The notes: generated by a model not told the origin, from the letters alone. Positions 8,958 through 18,364 are shown, counted from the first letter of the stretch. The stretch is 64,000 nt of DNA from Syntrophomonas_B sp035447945 (GCA_035447945.1 DAOTHZ010000003.1:1-64000), one strand, 5' to 3'. Made by a program: numbers and translations.

Positions 8958-10211
8958 ATGTTCTTAACGCTTTATGCCAACCAAAAAGGGGAGGCCATGG
9001 AAAATACTGAAGTAATCATGCTGGGGCGCAGTGGCTCGGAGTGGGTTGAAGTGGCACCAGATGAAATGATCCCTTTGCCCAAGGGAGCTTCGCTGGTATT
9101 ATTGCCTGGGTTTGTTCCGATTGGATTGGACCGGCAAACAGGAGATCTGCAATATTTTACCTGCCTGCCCGATGATAAACGCGAACCGGCAACAGCTGTG
9201 GCAGCACTGTTGCCGCAGGGCTTTACCCGCACATTGCTGCCGGCCTGTGTCAGTCCCGAAGCACAACCGTTGCCCTTGCTTGGTTATGCGGCAGTGGGAT
9301 TCAAGGACAACCAAATTTGGGTAGCGGCGGTTAAAAGCGACGAACATCGCAAATGGCATCCCCATTACTATAATACCGCTGCTCTGCCGCAGCGAATCGA
9401 CCGTATGCTGCGCAAGTATCCTGACAATCGAATTCTGCGCCAACTGGCGCGTTGTTCCCTGCAATACAGCTGCTATACCGCCCAAAATCTTTTTTATGGC
9501 CGCTGGGAGGCGGGAATTCCTACCATGGCGGCTTGCAATGCTGACTGTATCGGTTGTATCTCGGAGAGCCATCTGGAGGTGGAATCACCTCAGCATCGGA
9601 TTGATTTCCTGCCTGATGTGCAAGAGGTTTCCGAAATTGGGCTGGAACATCTGCTTCATGCCCGCGAGGCGATTATCAGTTTCGGTCAGGGATGTGAGGG
9701 CGAACCCTCATTAAATGCAGACCGATTGGCGGAGTCCATCCGCTCCATCCGCCGGGAAACGGATCGGGGTACTATTAATATGAACAGCAACGCCGGTTTT
9801 ACCCAGGGAATCATAAAAATGACCGATGCCGGTCTGGATGCACTGCGGGTCACGATTTTTTCCTGCCAGGAGAAGAACTACAATATTTATCACCGGCCCA
9901 GGAATTATCGTTTGGAGGATGTTAAAACATCCATACAATATGCTCATAACCACGGTCTCAGAGTTTCCCTCAACCTGTTGACGTTTCCTGGTTTTACCGA
10001 CCGGGAAGATGAAATAGAAGCACTCTTGCAGCTAATGGCTCAGGGCCATGTGGATATGCTGCAACTGCGCAACCTGAATATTGATCCTGAGGAATTGTTT
10101 TGCCGTTTTGAATCAGGCGGTGAAATTTTGGGAATTGCCAATTTTATTGATATCATTCACCAGGAAATGCCCCAGGTGCAAATCGGTTCGTACACACACC
10201 CGAGCAGATAA
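8958..10211 (+). CDS. Radical SAM protein of unknown function
   Basis: A 417-residue protein with an N-terminal region of about 190 residues of no family I recognise, followed by a radical SAM core. The cluster motif is CNADCIGC with C193, C197 and C200; SAM-binding features follow (GQGCEGEPSL near 237 and NSNAGFT). It probably makes a 5'-deoxyadenosyl radical in the cytosol; the substrate is unknown. ATG at 8958 has GAGG seven bases upstream; the ATG at 8997 has a stronger GGGGAGG but only two bases away, so the longer form is preferred. It lies between a terminator and yhaM, 46 bases upstream of the latter. Confidence 0.8.
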   Translation: MFLTLYANQKGEAMENTEVIMLGRSGSEWVEVAPDEMIPLPKGASLVLLPGFVPIGLDRQTGDLQYFTCLPDDKREPATAVAALLPQGFTRTLLPACVSPEAQPLPLLGYAAVGFKDNQIWVAAVKSDEHRKWHPHYYNTAALPQRIDRMLRKYPDNRILRQLARCSLQYSCYTAQNLFYGRWEAGIPTMAACNADCIGCISESHLEVESPQHRIDFLPDVQEVSEIGLEHLLHAREAIISFGQGCEGEPSLNADRLAESIRSIRRETDRGTINMNSNAGFTQGIIKMTDAGLDALRVTIFSCQEKNYNIYHRPRNYRLEDVKTSIQYAHNHGLRVSLNLLTFPGFTDREDEIEALLQLMAQGHVDMLQLRNLNIDPEELFCRFESGGEILGIANFIDIIHQEMPQVQIGSYTHPSR

Positions 10212-10257
10212 TCAAGCATGTTTGACAACTGTTTATGAAGAATAAGGAGAGAATGTT

Positions 10258-11253
10258 TTGGAAAACAATAAAAAACTGATGAACGTACGGGAGATGCAAG
10301 CCAGTTCAGTGGGCCAGCAGGTGTCCGGCAAGTTCCTGATACTGGACAAAATCTATCGTAAAACCAAAGACGGCAAGGATATGTACAACCTCAAGCTGGG
10401 TGACGGAACCGGAGAAATAGATGCCGTGGTATGGGAAAATTGCCGGCTTACCGGCACGCTGACCAGCGGCGAAGTGATTGGGATCTTGGGAGACATGGGC
10501 AATTTTTCCGGCAGGAATCAGATTACAGCCAAAATTATCAAGGTTTTGGATGAGGATCCGGGCCTTTATATGAAACAGGCAGAGAATCTGGAACAGCTCA
10601 AACAGCATTTTCAAGAGTTGGTGAAATCGCTGCGGGATCCCCATCTGCAAAATTTGAGCCGAAGAATTTTCGATCCTTCGACCCAGGAGGTGTTTTTTCG
10701 TGCCCCGGCGGCCAAAAGAATCCACCACAATTATCCCGGAGGGTTGCTGGAGCACAGTTGTCAGGTAGCCGATCTGGCTTTGAAAATGGCGGATTCCTAT
10801 GCTTATCTGAACAAAGATCTATTGCTGTTCGGAGCCTTGGTGCATGACATCGGTAAAATCATGGAATATAAAATGGGCGCCTCACCCCAGTACACGACCG
10901 AAGGCAAACTGCTGGGACACATCGTGATGGGCAGTGAAATGATCAGCATTGAAATCAATCGTTTGCGGACCGAGGGTTATGATTTCCCGCAAAATCTGGA
11001 ATGGATGATTAAACATATGATTCTGAGTCACCACGGCAGCATGGAATTTGGCTCGCCGGTCATTCCGCTTTTTCCGGAAGCTTTTGTCCTGCATGTTGCC
11101 GATAATCTGGATGCCAAAATGTATATATTCAAGAACAAGCTGCAGGAAAACAATGGAGAAGAAGAATACTTCACCAATTATGACACGTATTTTGCCCAGC
11201 AGTTTTTCACTTATCGCTATCCGGTTTGGGACGAAATGAAAAAAACGGAATAG
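10258..11253 (+). CDS. yhaM: 3'-5' exoribonuclease YhaM-like (OB fold plus HD domain)
   Basis: A 331-residue protein with an N-terminal OB-fold nucleic-acid binding domain (LKLGDGTGEIDAVVW near residue 46) and an HD phosphohydrolase domain: HHNYPGGLLEHS near 161, the HD pair in LVHDIGK near 200 and HHGS near 260. This layout matches YhaM, a cytosolic enzyme that trims RNA and DNA from the 3' end. TTG start after AAGGAGA. It is probably co-transcribed with the radical SAM gene upstream. Confidence 0.85.
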   Translation: MENNKKLMNVREMQASSVGQQVSGKFLILDKIYRKTKDGKDMYNLKLGDGTGEIDAVVWENCRLTGTLTSGEVIGILGDMGNFSGRNQITAKIIKVLDEDPGLYMKQAENLEQLKQHFQELVKSLRDPHLQNLSRRIFDPSTQEVFFRAPAAKRIHHNYPGGLLEHSCQVADLALKMADSYAYLNKDLLLFGALVHDIGKIMEYKMGASPQYTTEGKLLGHIVMGSEMISIEINRLRTEGYDFPQNLEWMIKHMILSHHGSMEFGSPVIPLFPEAFVLHVADNLDAKMYIFKNKLQENNGEEEYFTNYDTYFAQQFFTYRYPVWDEMKKTE

Positions 11254-11416
11254 CATGTAAACAGAATGGGCGTCAATTGAATGATGGACGTCAGATCAAT
11301 ATTTATTTGTCTTTTTTCTTTTTTATTGATATAATGTTTTTCGCAGTCTGTTTGATTGGACTACATGGGTGATTGACAGATGATAGATATTAATGTACTG
11401 AAACGAGGTGAGTGCT

Positions 11417-11620
11417 TTGAAAGAAAAAATACATCCCAAATACGGCATAACAACCGCTAGATGTGCATGTGGCAATGAGATGGAAATCGGATCCACCAAA
11501 GAAAATATAAAAGTGGAAATCTGCTCCAAATGCCACCCCTTCTATACGGGTGATACCCGCAGAATTGTTGATACCACCGGTCGGGTCGAAAGATTCAAGA
11601 AAAAGTACGGGTTAACTTAG
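11417..11620 (+). CDS. rpmE: Ribosomal protein L31 (zinc form)
   Basis: A 67-residue L31 protein of the large ribosomal subunit. It keeps four cysteines (CAC near residue 15 and CSKC further on) that bind zinc, so this is the zinc-requiring form. The TTG at 11417 follows GAGGTGA and gives the standard start MKEKIHPKYG; an in-frame GTG at 11408 overlaps that ribosome binding site and is less likely. A terminator follows directly. Confidence 0.93.
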   Translation: MKEKIHPKYGITTARCACGNEMEIGSTKENIKVEICSKCHPFYTGDTRRIVDTTGRVERFKKKYGLT

Positions 11621-11625
11621 TCAAT

Positions 11626-11650
11626 AGCAGGGCATTGTTCCTGCTTTTTT
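11626..11650 (+). terminator. Intrinsic terminator after rpmE
   Basis: AGCAGG and CCTGCT form a 6-bp stem with an 8-base loop, followed by a run of T, five bases after the rpmE stop codon. Confidence 0.85.
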
Positions 11651-11762
11651 CTTTATGGCAGCAGTTTGGTTTTCCGGGAAGCAGACAGTCTTTCCGGCAA
11701 GGAAATCAGTAAAAAAACTGAAGTATGGCAGGATGAGTCATTGAGTTCTGGGAGGATAGTAC

Positions 11763-12830
11763 ATGCTGGAGAAACTTGCAAGTCTGGAATTAAAATATAA
11801 TGAACTCACCGATCAATTGAGCAATCCGGAAGTGATTGCCGATCAGAGCAAGTTCCAGAAATATGCCAAAGCGCACGCTGAGCTGACCGATGTGGTCATC
11901 AGTTATCAGGAGTATAAAAAAGCCTGTCAGGAGTTGGAAGAAAGCCAACTGATGCTGAGGGAAGAAAGCGATCCGGAGTTTAAAGAGATGTTGACGGCTG
12001 AAATTCAAGCGCTGCAGGAAAAAATTGCAGCTGCGGAAGGGCAATTAAAAGTATTACTCCTGCCCCGTGATCCGAATGATGAGAAAAGCGTTATTATGGA
12101 AATCAGAGCCGGAACTGGCGGGGAAGAAGCAGCCTTGTTTGCCGGTGATCTTTTCCGGATGTATTCTCGCTATGCGGAGGAACAGGGTTGGAGAATCGAA
12201 ATCATGGATTCTCATTATACCGAACTGGGAGGCATTAAAGAGCTCATATTTGTGGTTGATGGGGTTGCTGCATTCAGCAAATTGAAATATGAATCGGGTG
12301 TCCATCGGGTGCAGAGAATTCCCAGTACGGAATCCGGAGGCAGAATTCATACTTCGGCAGCCACAGTAGCCGTTTTGCCGGAAGCTGAGGAAGTTGACGT
12401 AGCCATCAACGAAAATGAGTTAAAAATAGATGTATACTGTGCCAGCGGTCCTGGCGGACAATGTGTCAATACCACCCAATCAGCGGTGCGTATTACCCAT
12501 ATGCCGACGGGTCTGGTGGTCACTTGCCAGGATGAAAAATCTCAGCATAAAAACAAAGCGCAGGCCTTGCGCGTGCTACGGGCTCGTTTGCAGGAAATGA
12601 TGGAAGCAGAAAAGAATGAGGAAATGGCTGGTGCCAGGAAAAGCCAGGTTGGATCCGGAGACAGAAGTGAGCGGATTCGTACGTATAATTATCCCCAGGG
12701 AAGGGTAAGCGATCATCGGATTAATCTTACCTTGCACAAGCTGGACCAGATTATGAATGGTCAGTTGGACGAGATTATCGAAGCATTAATGGCCAATGAC
12801 CAGGCCGAACGATTAAAAAAGGTGGATTAA
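11763..12830 (+). CDS. prfA: Peptide chain release factor 1
   Basis: A 355-residue class I release factor reading UAA and UAG. The catalytic GGQ is present in SGPGGQCVN. The RF1-type stop-codon recognition loop reads PST (in RIPSTESGGRIH), fitting the PxT of RF1 and not the SPF of RF2. ATG start with GGGAGG upstream. The next gene is prmC, which methylates the GGQ glutamine, and starts at the base after this stop codon. Confidence 0.95.
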   Translation: MLEKLASLELKYNELTDQLSNPEVIADQSKFQKYAKAHAELTDVVISYQEYKKACQELEESQLMLREESDPEFKEMLTAEIQALQEKIAAAEGQLKVLLLPRDPNDEKSVIMEIRAGTGGEEAALFAGDLFRMYSRYAEEQGWRIEIMDSHYTELGGIKELIFVVDGVAAFSKLKYESGVHRVQRIPSTESGGRIHTSAATVAVLPEAEEVDVAINENELKIDVYCASGPGGQCVNTTQSAVRITHMPTGLVVTCQDEKSQHKNKAQALRVLRARLQEMMEAEKNEEMAGARKSQVGSGDRSERIRTYNYPQGRVSDHRINLTLHKLDQIMNGQLDEIIEALMANDQAERLKKVD

Positions 12831-13700
12831 GTGCAGGCAGTCTGGAGAATAAAAGATTTGCTTCAATGGACGACCCGGTATTTTTTGGACAGGGGCATCA
12901 AGGAATCTCGCCTGGAGGCAGAGATCCTGCTGGCCCATGTATTAAAAAAAGATCGGGTCTATTTGTATGCCAATTATGAAGCGCCAGTCAATCCGGATGA
13001 AAGAGCGCTGTATAAAGAGTATATAAAAAGACGCACCAAATCAGAACCGATTGCTTATATAACCGGTCACAAGGAATTTATGTCGCTGGATCTGATCGTA
13101 ACACCCGATGTACTTATTCCGCGTCCGGAAACGGAATTACTGGTGGAAACTGCCATAAAGGCGGCAAAAGATCTGGAGAAGGTCAGAATCGTTGACGTTG
13201 GGACCGGTTCAGGAGCAATTGCCGTCAGTCTGGCTTATTATCTAAAACAGGCGCAAGTATCGGCGACTGACATTTCCTTGCCGGCTTTGAAAGTCGCCTG
13301 CCAAAATGCCGAGCGTCATCAGGTGAGCATTGATTTTCATGCCGGCAGTTTGCTGGAATCATTTTTCACCCGTCCGGCTGGAGAGCCGTCAGCCCATTTT
13401 GATATCCTAGTCGCCAATCTGCCTTATGTTCCGGAAACAGATCGGGATAGCCTCGAACCGCAGGTGCGCGATTTTGAGCCTCATTTGGCTTTGTTTGCCG
13501 GCGAGGACGGCTTGGATCTTTATCGTCAATTGCTTCCTCAGGCCCGGCGTGTGCTGCCGGAGGGAGCCATTATGCTGTTGGAAATCGATCCTCGTCAGGC
13601 CGGACTTATTGCCTCTAGCATGCAGGGATTTTCTGAAATCCGCATTATTCATGACGCTGCCGGCCGCGCCCGGATGGTCCAAGCCAGGAGGAGCCAATGA
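12831..13700 (+). CDS. prmC: Release factor glutamine methyltransferase PrmC
   Basis: A 289-residue SAM-dependent methyltransferase acting on the GGQ glutamine of release factors. It has the N-terminal substrate-binding helical domain, the PRPETELLVE segment and the SAM-binding VDVGTGSGAIA. The catalytic motif, normally NPPY, reads NLPY (residues 196-199). GTG start directly abutting the prfA stop. Its stop overlaps the start of tsaC by four bases (ATGA), so the three genes form one coupled unit. Confidence 0.93.
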   Translation: MQAVWRIKDLLQWTTRYFLDRGIKESRLEAEILLAHVLKKDRVYLYANYEAPVNPDERALYKEYIKRRTKSEPIAYITGHKEFMSLDLIVTPDVLIPRPETELLVETAIKAAKDLEKVRIVDVGTGSGAIAVSLAYYLKQAQVSATDISLPALKVACQNAERHQVSIDFHAGSLLESFFTRPAGEPSAHFDILVANLPYVPETDRDSLEPQVRDFEPHLALFAGEDGLDLYRQLLPQARRVLPEGAIMLLEIDPRQAGLIASSMQGFSEIRIIHDAAGRARMVQARRSQ

Positions 13701-14674
13701 TTGCAACCCGTTATTTAAAAGTAGATGCCCAGCATCCTGATCCAGAGCGTATCAGTCAGGCAGCTCAATTGATCTGTCAGGGCGAATTGGTAGCGTTTCC
13801 AACCGAAACCGTATACGGGTTGGGTGCGGCTGCCCTGCAAGCCGATGCTGCTGCCAAAATATTTGCGGCCAAGGGACGACCGGCAGAACATCCTTTACTG
13901 GTACACATCAGCCAGATGGAACAGGTCAAAATGCTGGTAACCGAAATTCCCCCGGAGGCACGTCGACTGATGGAACACTTTTGGCCGGGCCCCTTGTCGA
14001 TCATCTTGCCGGCCAGGGAGGAAGTGCCGGAGATTGTCAGAGGCGGTTCAAGCGGAGTGGGCCTGCGTATGCCATCCCATCCGGTAGCCATTGCCCTGAT
14101 CAATGCGGCCGGGCCGTTGGCTGCCCCCAGTGCCAATTTATATGGTCGTCCCAGTCCCACCCAGGCCGATCATGTCAGGACAGATCTCGACGGGCGGATT
14201 GCGGCGGTGCTGGATGCAGGAGAAACCGGCAGCGGACTTGAATCGACCGTGCTTGACCTCAATCACAACTTTCGCATTCTGCGCCGTGGAGGAATTCCGG
14301 TTGAAAAGATAGAAGCCCTTTTGGGGATTAGAATTGGCCTGCCTGAACCAGCAGTCGAAAACTATAATAGTCCGGTCCAGGTCCTCCTTAATCAAAACAG
14401 AAGCGAGCTGGTCCAGCGCACGGAAGGCTTGCAGCAGGCAAATAAACGAGCGGGCCTGGTGCGTGTGTCCGAGTCAAAACAGGATTATCCATGCCGTTTT
14501 GCGAAAGAATATACATTAAAGCTGGATGGCCTGGGACAATCTTTCTTCACGATTCTCAGAGACGCGGAACAAGAGCAAATAGACATCCTTTTATTTGAGC
14601 CCCTGGACGAAAGCAACAACCGACTGAGTGAGGCTATGCTGGATCGGATCAATCGGGCAGTTTTCCGAAAATAA
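13697..14674 (+). CDS. tsaC: Threonylcarbamoyl-AMP synthase (Sua5/TsaC/YwlC type)
   Basis: A 325-residue Sua5-type enzyme: the YrdC domain in the first 200 residues (PTETVYGLGA near 36, KGRPAEHPLLVHI near 60, APSANLYGRPSPT near 138) followed by the C-terminal Sua5 domain. It makes threonylcarbamoyl-AMP from threonine, bicarbonate and ATP for the t6A37 modification of ANN-decoding tRNAs. The start overlaps the prmC stop by four bases. Position after prfA-prmC matches ywlC of Bacillus. Confidence 0.93.
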   Translation: MIATRYLKVDAQHPDPERISQAAQLICQGELVAFPTETVYGLGAAALQADAAAKIFAAKGRPAEHPLLVHISQMEQVKMLVTEIPPEARRLMEHFWPGPLSIILPAREEVPEIVRGGSSGVGLRMPSHPVAIALINAAGPLAAPSANLYGRPSPTQADHVRTDLDGRIAAVLDAGETGSGLESTVLDLNHNFRILRRGGIPVEKIEALLGIRIGLPEPAVENYNSPVQVLLNQNRSELVQRTEGLQQANKRAGLVRVSESKQDYPCRFAKEYTLKLDGLGQSFFTILRDAEQEQIDILLFEPLDESNNRLSEAMLDRINRAVFRK

Positions 14675-14691
14675 TGAAGGAGTATGTACCA

Positions 14692-15282
14692 ATGTACGAA
14701 CAAATGGGGACAATCATTCTGGTGGCAATCGTACTTGGAGCCGACGCTTTTTCTCTCTCCATGGGCATGGGAATCAAAGGTGCCAGTCGTCGTTACGCAA
14801 TTCGTTTTTCCCTTCTGGTAGGTCTGTTTCACGTTCTCATGCCCTTGCTGGGCTTGAGTCTGGGTCTGGCTGCCGGCAAAGTGCTGGGCGTATGGGCAGG
14901 GCGCATTGGAGCTGTTGTTTTGGTATATATCGGTCTGGAAATGATATGGAAGTCATATCGGGAATTGCAGCCACGGGTAATTACTTTGGCCAAAGCCAGG
15001 GCATCGTTGGATCGCAGTGAACAAGCAATGAGCGCTGATAAATGGCCAAGTTTGCTGATATTGACCGTCTCCGTGAGCATCGATGCCCTTACCGTAGGTT
15101 TTAGTCTGGGAACGATCAAAGCCCCGATCCTGTTGACGGTAGTGATTATGGGGATGATAGCCGGGTCAATGACCCTGCTGGGGTTCAAAGGCGGCAAAAT
15201 ACTGAGCCGCTCTGTGGGCAGTTACTCCCAGGCGGCAGGGGGGCTGATCCTGCTGGCTCTGGCGGGGAAAATGGCCTTCTGA
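14692..15282 (+). CDS. mntP: Manganese efflux pump MntP
   Basis: A 196-residue membrane protein of six predicted helices built from two repeats, each with an aspartate-containing motif: GADAFSLSMGMG near residue 16 and SIDALTVGFSLG near 129. This is the MntP (YwlD) family, which exports Mn2+ across the cytoplasmic membrane. ATG at 14692 is chosen because AAGGAG lies nine bases upstream; an earlier ATG at 14674 lacks a site. It sits directly after tsaC, so no separate Mn riboswitch leader is possible. Confidence 0.88.
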   Translation: MYEQMGTIILVAIVLGADAFSLSMGMGIKGASRRYAIRFSLLVGLFHVLMPLLGLSLGLAAGKVLGVWAGRIGAVVLVYIGLEMIWKSYRELQPRVITLAKARASLDRSEQAMSADKWPSLLILTVSVSIDALTVGFSLGTIKAPILLTVVIMGMIAGSMTLLGFKGGKILSRSVGSYSQAAGGLILLALAGKMAF

Positions 15283-15332
15283 TTAGTTTTACATAAAACA
15301 GATTCTTGTAGCGTTGGAAGGGAGGAAAACGC

Positions 15333-15791
15333 ATGCATATTCTGTTTGTATGCAGCGGCAATACTTGCCGCAGTCCCATGGCGCAGGCTCTCTTCACCGA
15401 TCATGTAAAAAATACAGGTAAAAACAGGCAAGAGAGTCAACCGATCGCCAAGTCGGCGGGTCTTCGTGCCTTGGATGGTTCACCCGCCAGTCCCGCGGCT
15501 GTCATGGTGATGACGGAAATGGGCCTTAATATAAGCAACCACCGTTCCCGGAGGCTCAATACGGAACTGGTTGAATGGGCGGATGTGATTTTGACCATGC
15601 AAGAAAGTCATCGTCGTGAGGTTATGGAAAAATATAATGTGCCCGCCCAAAAGGTTTATACATTGGCAGCGTTCAGCCGGGATTCGGCAGGCGATATTCT
15701 TGACCCCTTCGGTTTTGAAATCGAAACCTACCGACAATGTGCCCGGCAAATAAATAGCATGATCAGAAATATTGTGAAATCATTCAGCTAA
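15333..15791 (+). CDS. ywlE: Low-molecular-weight phosphatase, probable protein-arginine phosphatase YwlE
   Basis: A 152-residue phosphatase with the CX5R P-loop at its N terminus (C7 S8 G9 N10 T11 C12 R13). A threonine at position 11, as in B. subtilis YwlE, favours phospho-arginine over phospho-tyrosine. The general acid aspartate lies in the C-terminal DPFG motif. It would remove the arginine phosphates added by McsB, whose gene is at 53286 in this window. ATG start after GGGAGG. Order mntP-ywlE-rpiB-glyA matches Bacillus. Confidence 0.88.
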   Translation: MHILFVCSGNTCRSPMAQALFTDHVKNTGKNRQESQPIAKSAGLRALDGSPASPAAVMVMTEMGLNISNHRSRRLNTELVEWADVILTMQESHRREVMEKYNVPAQKVYTLAAFSRDSAGDILDPFGFEIETYRQCARQINSMIRNIVKSFS

Positions 15792-15854
15792 AATAATAAA
15801 TATGTGTATAATAATTTCATTAGCATTAAAAAAGAAAGCAGGAGTGAATGACAA

Positions 15855-16310
15855 TTGGAGATCGCAATCGGCAGTGACCATGCCGGGGTAGAGAAAAAAG
15901 AAGAAATCATTGCATTGCTTAATAAATCAGGGTTTGAGACGATTGATTGCGGCTGTTTTACGACGGCTTCTGTTGATTATCCTGACATTGCAGAAGCAGT
16001 AGCGGCGCAAGTGCGGGAGAAAAATATACCGGGTATTGTGATTTGCGGAACGGGAATCGGTATATCGATTGCGGCCAATAAAATCCCCGGAATTCGAGCA
16101 GCGTTGTGTTCAGATACCTTTACGGCGGAAATGGCCCGAAAGCACAATGATGCCAATGTTCTTGCCATGGGGGCCAGAGTTCTGGAGATGCCGGTTATGG
16201 AAGCCATCGTCAATACTTTTTTGACGACTTCATTCGAAGGAGGCAGACATCAACGCAGAGTTGACAAGATAAATGCCATTGAAAATACGTATTGTGAGAG
16301 GTGCAAATGA
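15855..16310 (+). CDS. rpiB: Ribose-5-phosphate isomerase B
   Basis: A 151-residue RpiB/LacAB-family protein. It starts MEIAIGSDHAG (substrate phosphate binding) and has the active-site cysteine in ICGTGIGIS near residue 65. It interconverts ribose-5-phosphate and ribulose-5-phosphate in the cytosol. TTG start after AGGAGTGA. Its TGA overlaps the ATG of glyA (ATGA), showing translational coupling. Confidence 0.93.
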   Translation: MEIAIGSDHAGVEKKEEIIALLNKSGFETIDCGCFTTASVDYPDIAEAVAAQVREKNIPGIVICGTGIGISIAANKIPGIRAALCSDTFTAEMARKHNDANVLAMGARVLEMPVMEAIVNTFLTTSFEGGRHQRRVDKINAIENTYCERCK

Positions 16311-17566
16311 TGGACTATATTGAAAAATATGTTTTGCCGGCAGACCCGGAAGTTGCTGCGGCGGTTGCCGCTGAAGAACGCAGACAGGATCGCAAGCTGG
16401 AACTGATTGCTTCGGAGAATTTTGTTTCCCGGGCAGTAATGGCGGCCCAAGGTTCGGTCATGACCAATAAATATGCCGAGGGGTATCCGGGGAAAAGATA
16501 TTACGGCGGATGCGAATATGTTGATGTAGTTGAAGAGCTCGCCCGGGAACGGCTAAAAAAGATTTTTGGCTGTGACCACGTCAACGTACAGCCTCATGCA
16601 GGTGCTCAAGCCAATACAGCTGTTTATTTTGCCGCTCTCAGCCCCGGTGATAAAGTGCTCGGCATGAATCTTAACCACGGTGGACATTTGACTCACGGCA
16701 GCAAGGTAAATATATCCGGCAAGTATTATCAATTTTATGAATACGGTGTTAATGCGGAAACAGAAATGATTGATTATGAAGCATTGCGTCTTGTTGCCCT
16801 GGAAACCCGTCCTAAAATGATTGTGGCTGGTGCCAGTGCGTATCCGCGCGTGATAGACTTTGCAAAATTCCGGGAAATCGCAGACGAAATTGGGGCCCTT
16901 CTTTTTGTGGATATGGCCCACATCGCAGGCTTGGTCGCTGCCGGTCTGCATCCCAGTCCCGTACCTTATGCGGACTTTGTTACCACCACTACCCACAAGA
17001 CACTGCGGGGACCGCGCGGCGGTGTCATCCTCTGCAAAGAGGAATGGGCTAAAAAAATCGACAGTGCAGTTTTTCCCGGCATCCAGGGAGGCCCGTTGAT
17101 GCACGTAATTGCGGCCAAGGCAGTCTGTTTTCAGGAAGCCTTGCAGCCGGCTTTTAAACAATACCAGCAGCAAATTGTGGACAATGCTCGAGTATTGGCG
17201 CAGGAATTAATTGCGCATGGCTTGCGGTTGGTTTCCGGCGGAACCGACAATCATCTTATGCTGGTAGACGTAAGACCGAAAAAACTGACCGGCAAGGAAG
17301 CTGAAACGATTCTTGAATCAATCAACATCACCGTTAATAAAAACGGCATTCCTTTTGATCCTGAAAAACCTACCATTACCAGCGGGATCAGAATCGGTAC
17401 ACCGGCTTTGACCAGTCGCGGCTTTTCAACCGAGGATATGCAGGCTGTCGCCCACGCAATCAGCCTGGCCCTGGATCACCCTGAGGATGAAGCCAAACTG
17501 GGTGAGGCGCGGGAAATCGTTCAGGTGCTTTGTGATAAATATCCGCTGTATGGAATATCATTATGA
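16307..17566 (+). CDS. glyA: Serine hydroxymethyltransferase
   Basis: A 419-residue PLP enzyme interconverting serine plus tetrahydrofolate with glycine plus methylene-tetrahydrofolate. The PLP lysine is in TTTTHKTLRGPRGG near residue 230, and the N-terminal LIASENF motif is present. The first ATG at 16307 overlaps the rpiB stop; the next codon (16310) is also ATG and could serve. Besides its usual role it links one-carbon metabolism to the glycine decarboxylase and glycine reductase genes found at 32-45 kb. The stop overlaps the ATG of the next gene. Confidence 0.96.
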   Translation: MMDYIEKYVLPADPEVAAAVAAEERRQDRKLELIASENFVSRAVMAAQGSVMTNKYAEGYPGKRYYGGCEYVDVVEELARERLKKIFGCDHVNVQPHAGAQANTAVYFAALSPGDKVLGMNLNHGGHLTHGSKVNISGKYYQFYEYGVNAETEMIDYEALRLVALETRPKMIVAGASAYPRVIDFAKFREIADEIGALLFVDMAHIAGLVAAGLHPSPVPYADFVTTTTHKTLRGPRGGVILCKEEWAKKIDSAVFPGIQGGPLMHVIAAKAVCFQEALQPAFKQYQQQIVDNARVLAQELIAHGLRLVSGGTDNHLMLVDVRPKKLTGKEAETILESINITVNKNGIPFDPEKPTITSGIRIGTPALTSRGFSTEDMQAVAHAISLALDHPEDEAKLGEAREIVQVLCDKYPLYGISL

Positions 17567-18051
17567 GTAAACAATCAAGCATCCTTAGAAAGCGTCCTGA
17601 CTGGGATCAATACTTTTTAGAACTGGCCGATCTGGTTGCCAGTCGCTCCACCTGTCTGCGTCGACAGGTAGGTGCTGTTTTGGTGAGGAAAGAAAGAATT
17701 ATTTCCACCGGATACAATGGTGCCCCGCGCGGTCTGGGACACTGTCTGGAGTTGGGGTGTCTGCGGGAAGAGATGCAAATTCCTTCCGGGCAGCGCTATG
17801 AATTATGTCGCGGTGTTCATGCTGAACAGAATGCCATCATCAATGCTGCTTTTTATGGTGTATCCACACAAGACTCGGTGATTTACTGTACCAATCAACC
17901 GTGTCTGATCTGTGCCCGCATGATCATCAACGCAGGGATCATTAAAGTTGTCCATCGCGGTAATTTTGATGACCAATTGGCTGTCCAGTTTTTGCAGGAG
18001 GCCGGCATTGAACTTGTTGAAATACCGCCAACCATTGAAAGGAAGTCATGA
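17563..18051 (+). CDS. comEB: dCMP deaminase (ComEB-like)
   Basis: A 162-residue zinc deaminase of the cytidine/dCMP family. The zinc and proton-relay motif is HAEQNAI near residue 86 and the second motif PCLICARM near 109. It converts dCMP to dUMP for thymidylate synthesis. It overlaps glyA by four bases, and methylene-tetrahydrofolate from GlyA is used at the next step by thymidylate synthase, which fits the coupling. Confidence 0.9.
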   Translation: MSKQSSILRKRPDWDQYFLELADLVASRSTCLRRQVGAVLVRKERIISTGYNGAPRGLGHCLELGCLREEMQIPSGQRYELCRGVHAEQNAIINAAFYGVSTQDSVIYCTNQPCLICARMIINAGIIKVVHRGNFDDQLAVQFLQEAGIELVEIPPTIERKS

Positions 18052-18052
18052 A

Positions 18053-18364
18053 ATGGATACCAAAACATTGTCCTTGCCCAGATTGAATGGCTTAAGTCCG
18101 ACCCTGGAATCCACCGCCCTCAAATTAATGGAGGAAGCCGGGGAATTGGCTCAATGCATTGGCAAATTTCGAGGCCTGAGCGGGGAAACAGTACATATGG
18201 AAGAAAGTCATGTCATCGAAGAAATCGCCCGGGAACTGCTGGATGTTGCTCAAACTGCAATAACCATGATGTTTGTGCTGGAAGACCATTATCAAATCGA
18301 TATCGAACAGATGTTGCAAAATCATGTGGAAAAACTTGACCGCAAAGGTTATCTGTCCCTCTAA
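18053..18364 (+). CDS. MazG-like nucleotide pyrophosphohydrolase
   Basis: A 103-residue all-alpha NTP pyrophosphatase-like protein. The metal-binding pattern is present: KLMEEAGELAQ near residue 21 and EEIARELLDVAQ further on. Such proteins hydrolyse nucleoside triphosphates, often non-canonical ones or dNTPs. The ATG at 18053 begins just after the dCMP deaminase stop and has AAAGGAAG upstream; an earlier in-frame codon would add residues lying inside the deaminase gene. The pair with dCMP deaminase suggests pyrimidine nucleotide pool control, which is inference. Confidence 0.8.
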   Translation: MDTKTLSLPRLNGLSPTLESTALKLMEEAGELAQCIGKFRGLSGETVHMEESHVIEEIARELLDVAQTAITMMFVLEDHYQIDIEQMLQNHVEKLDRKGYLSL

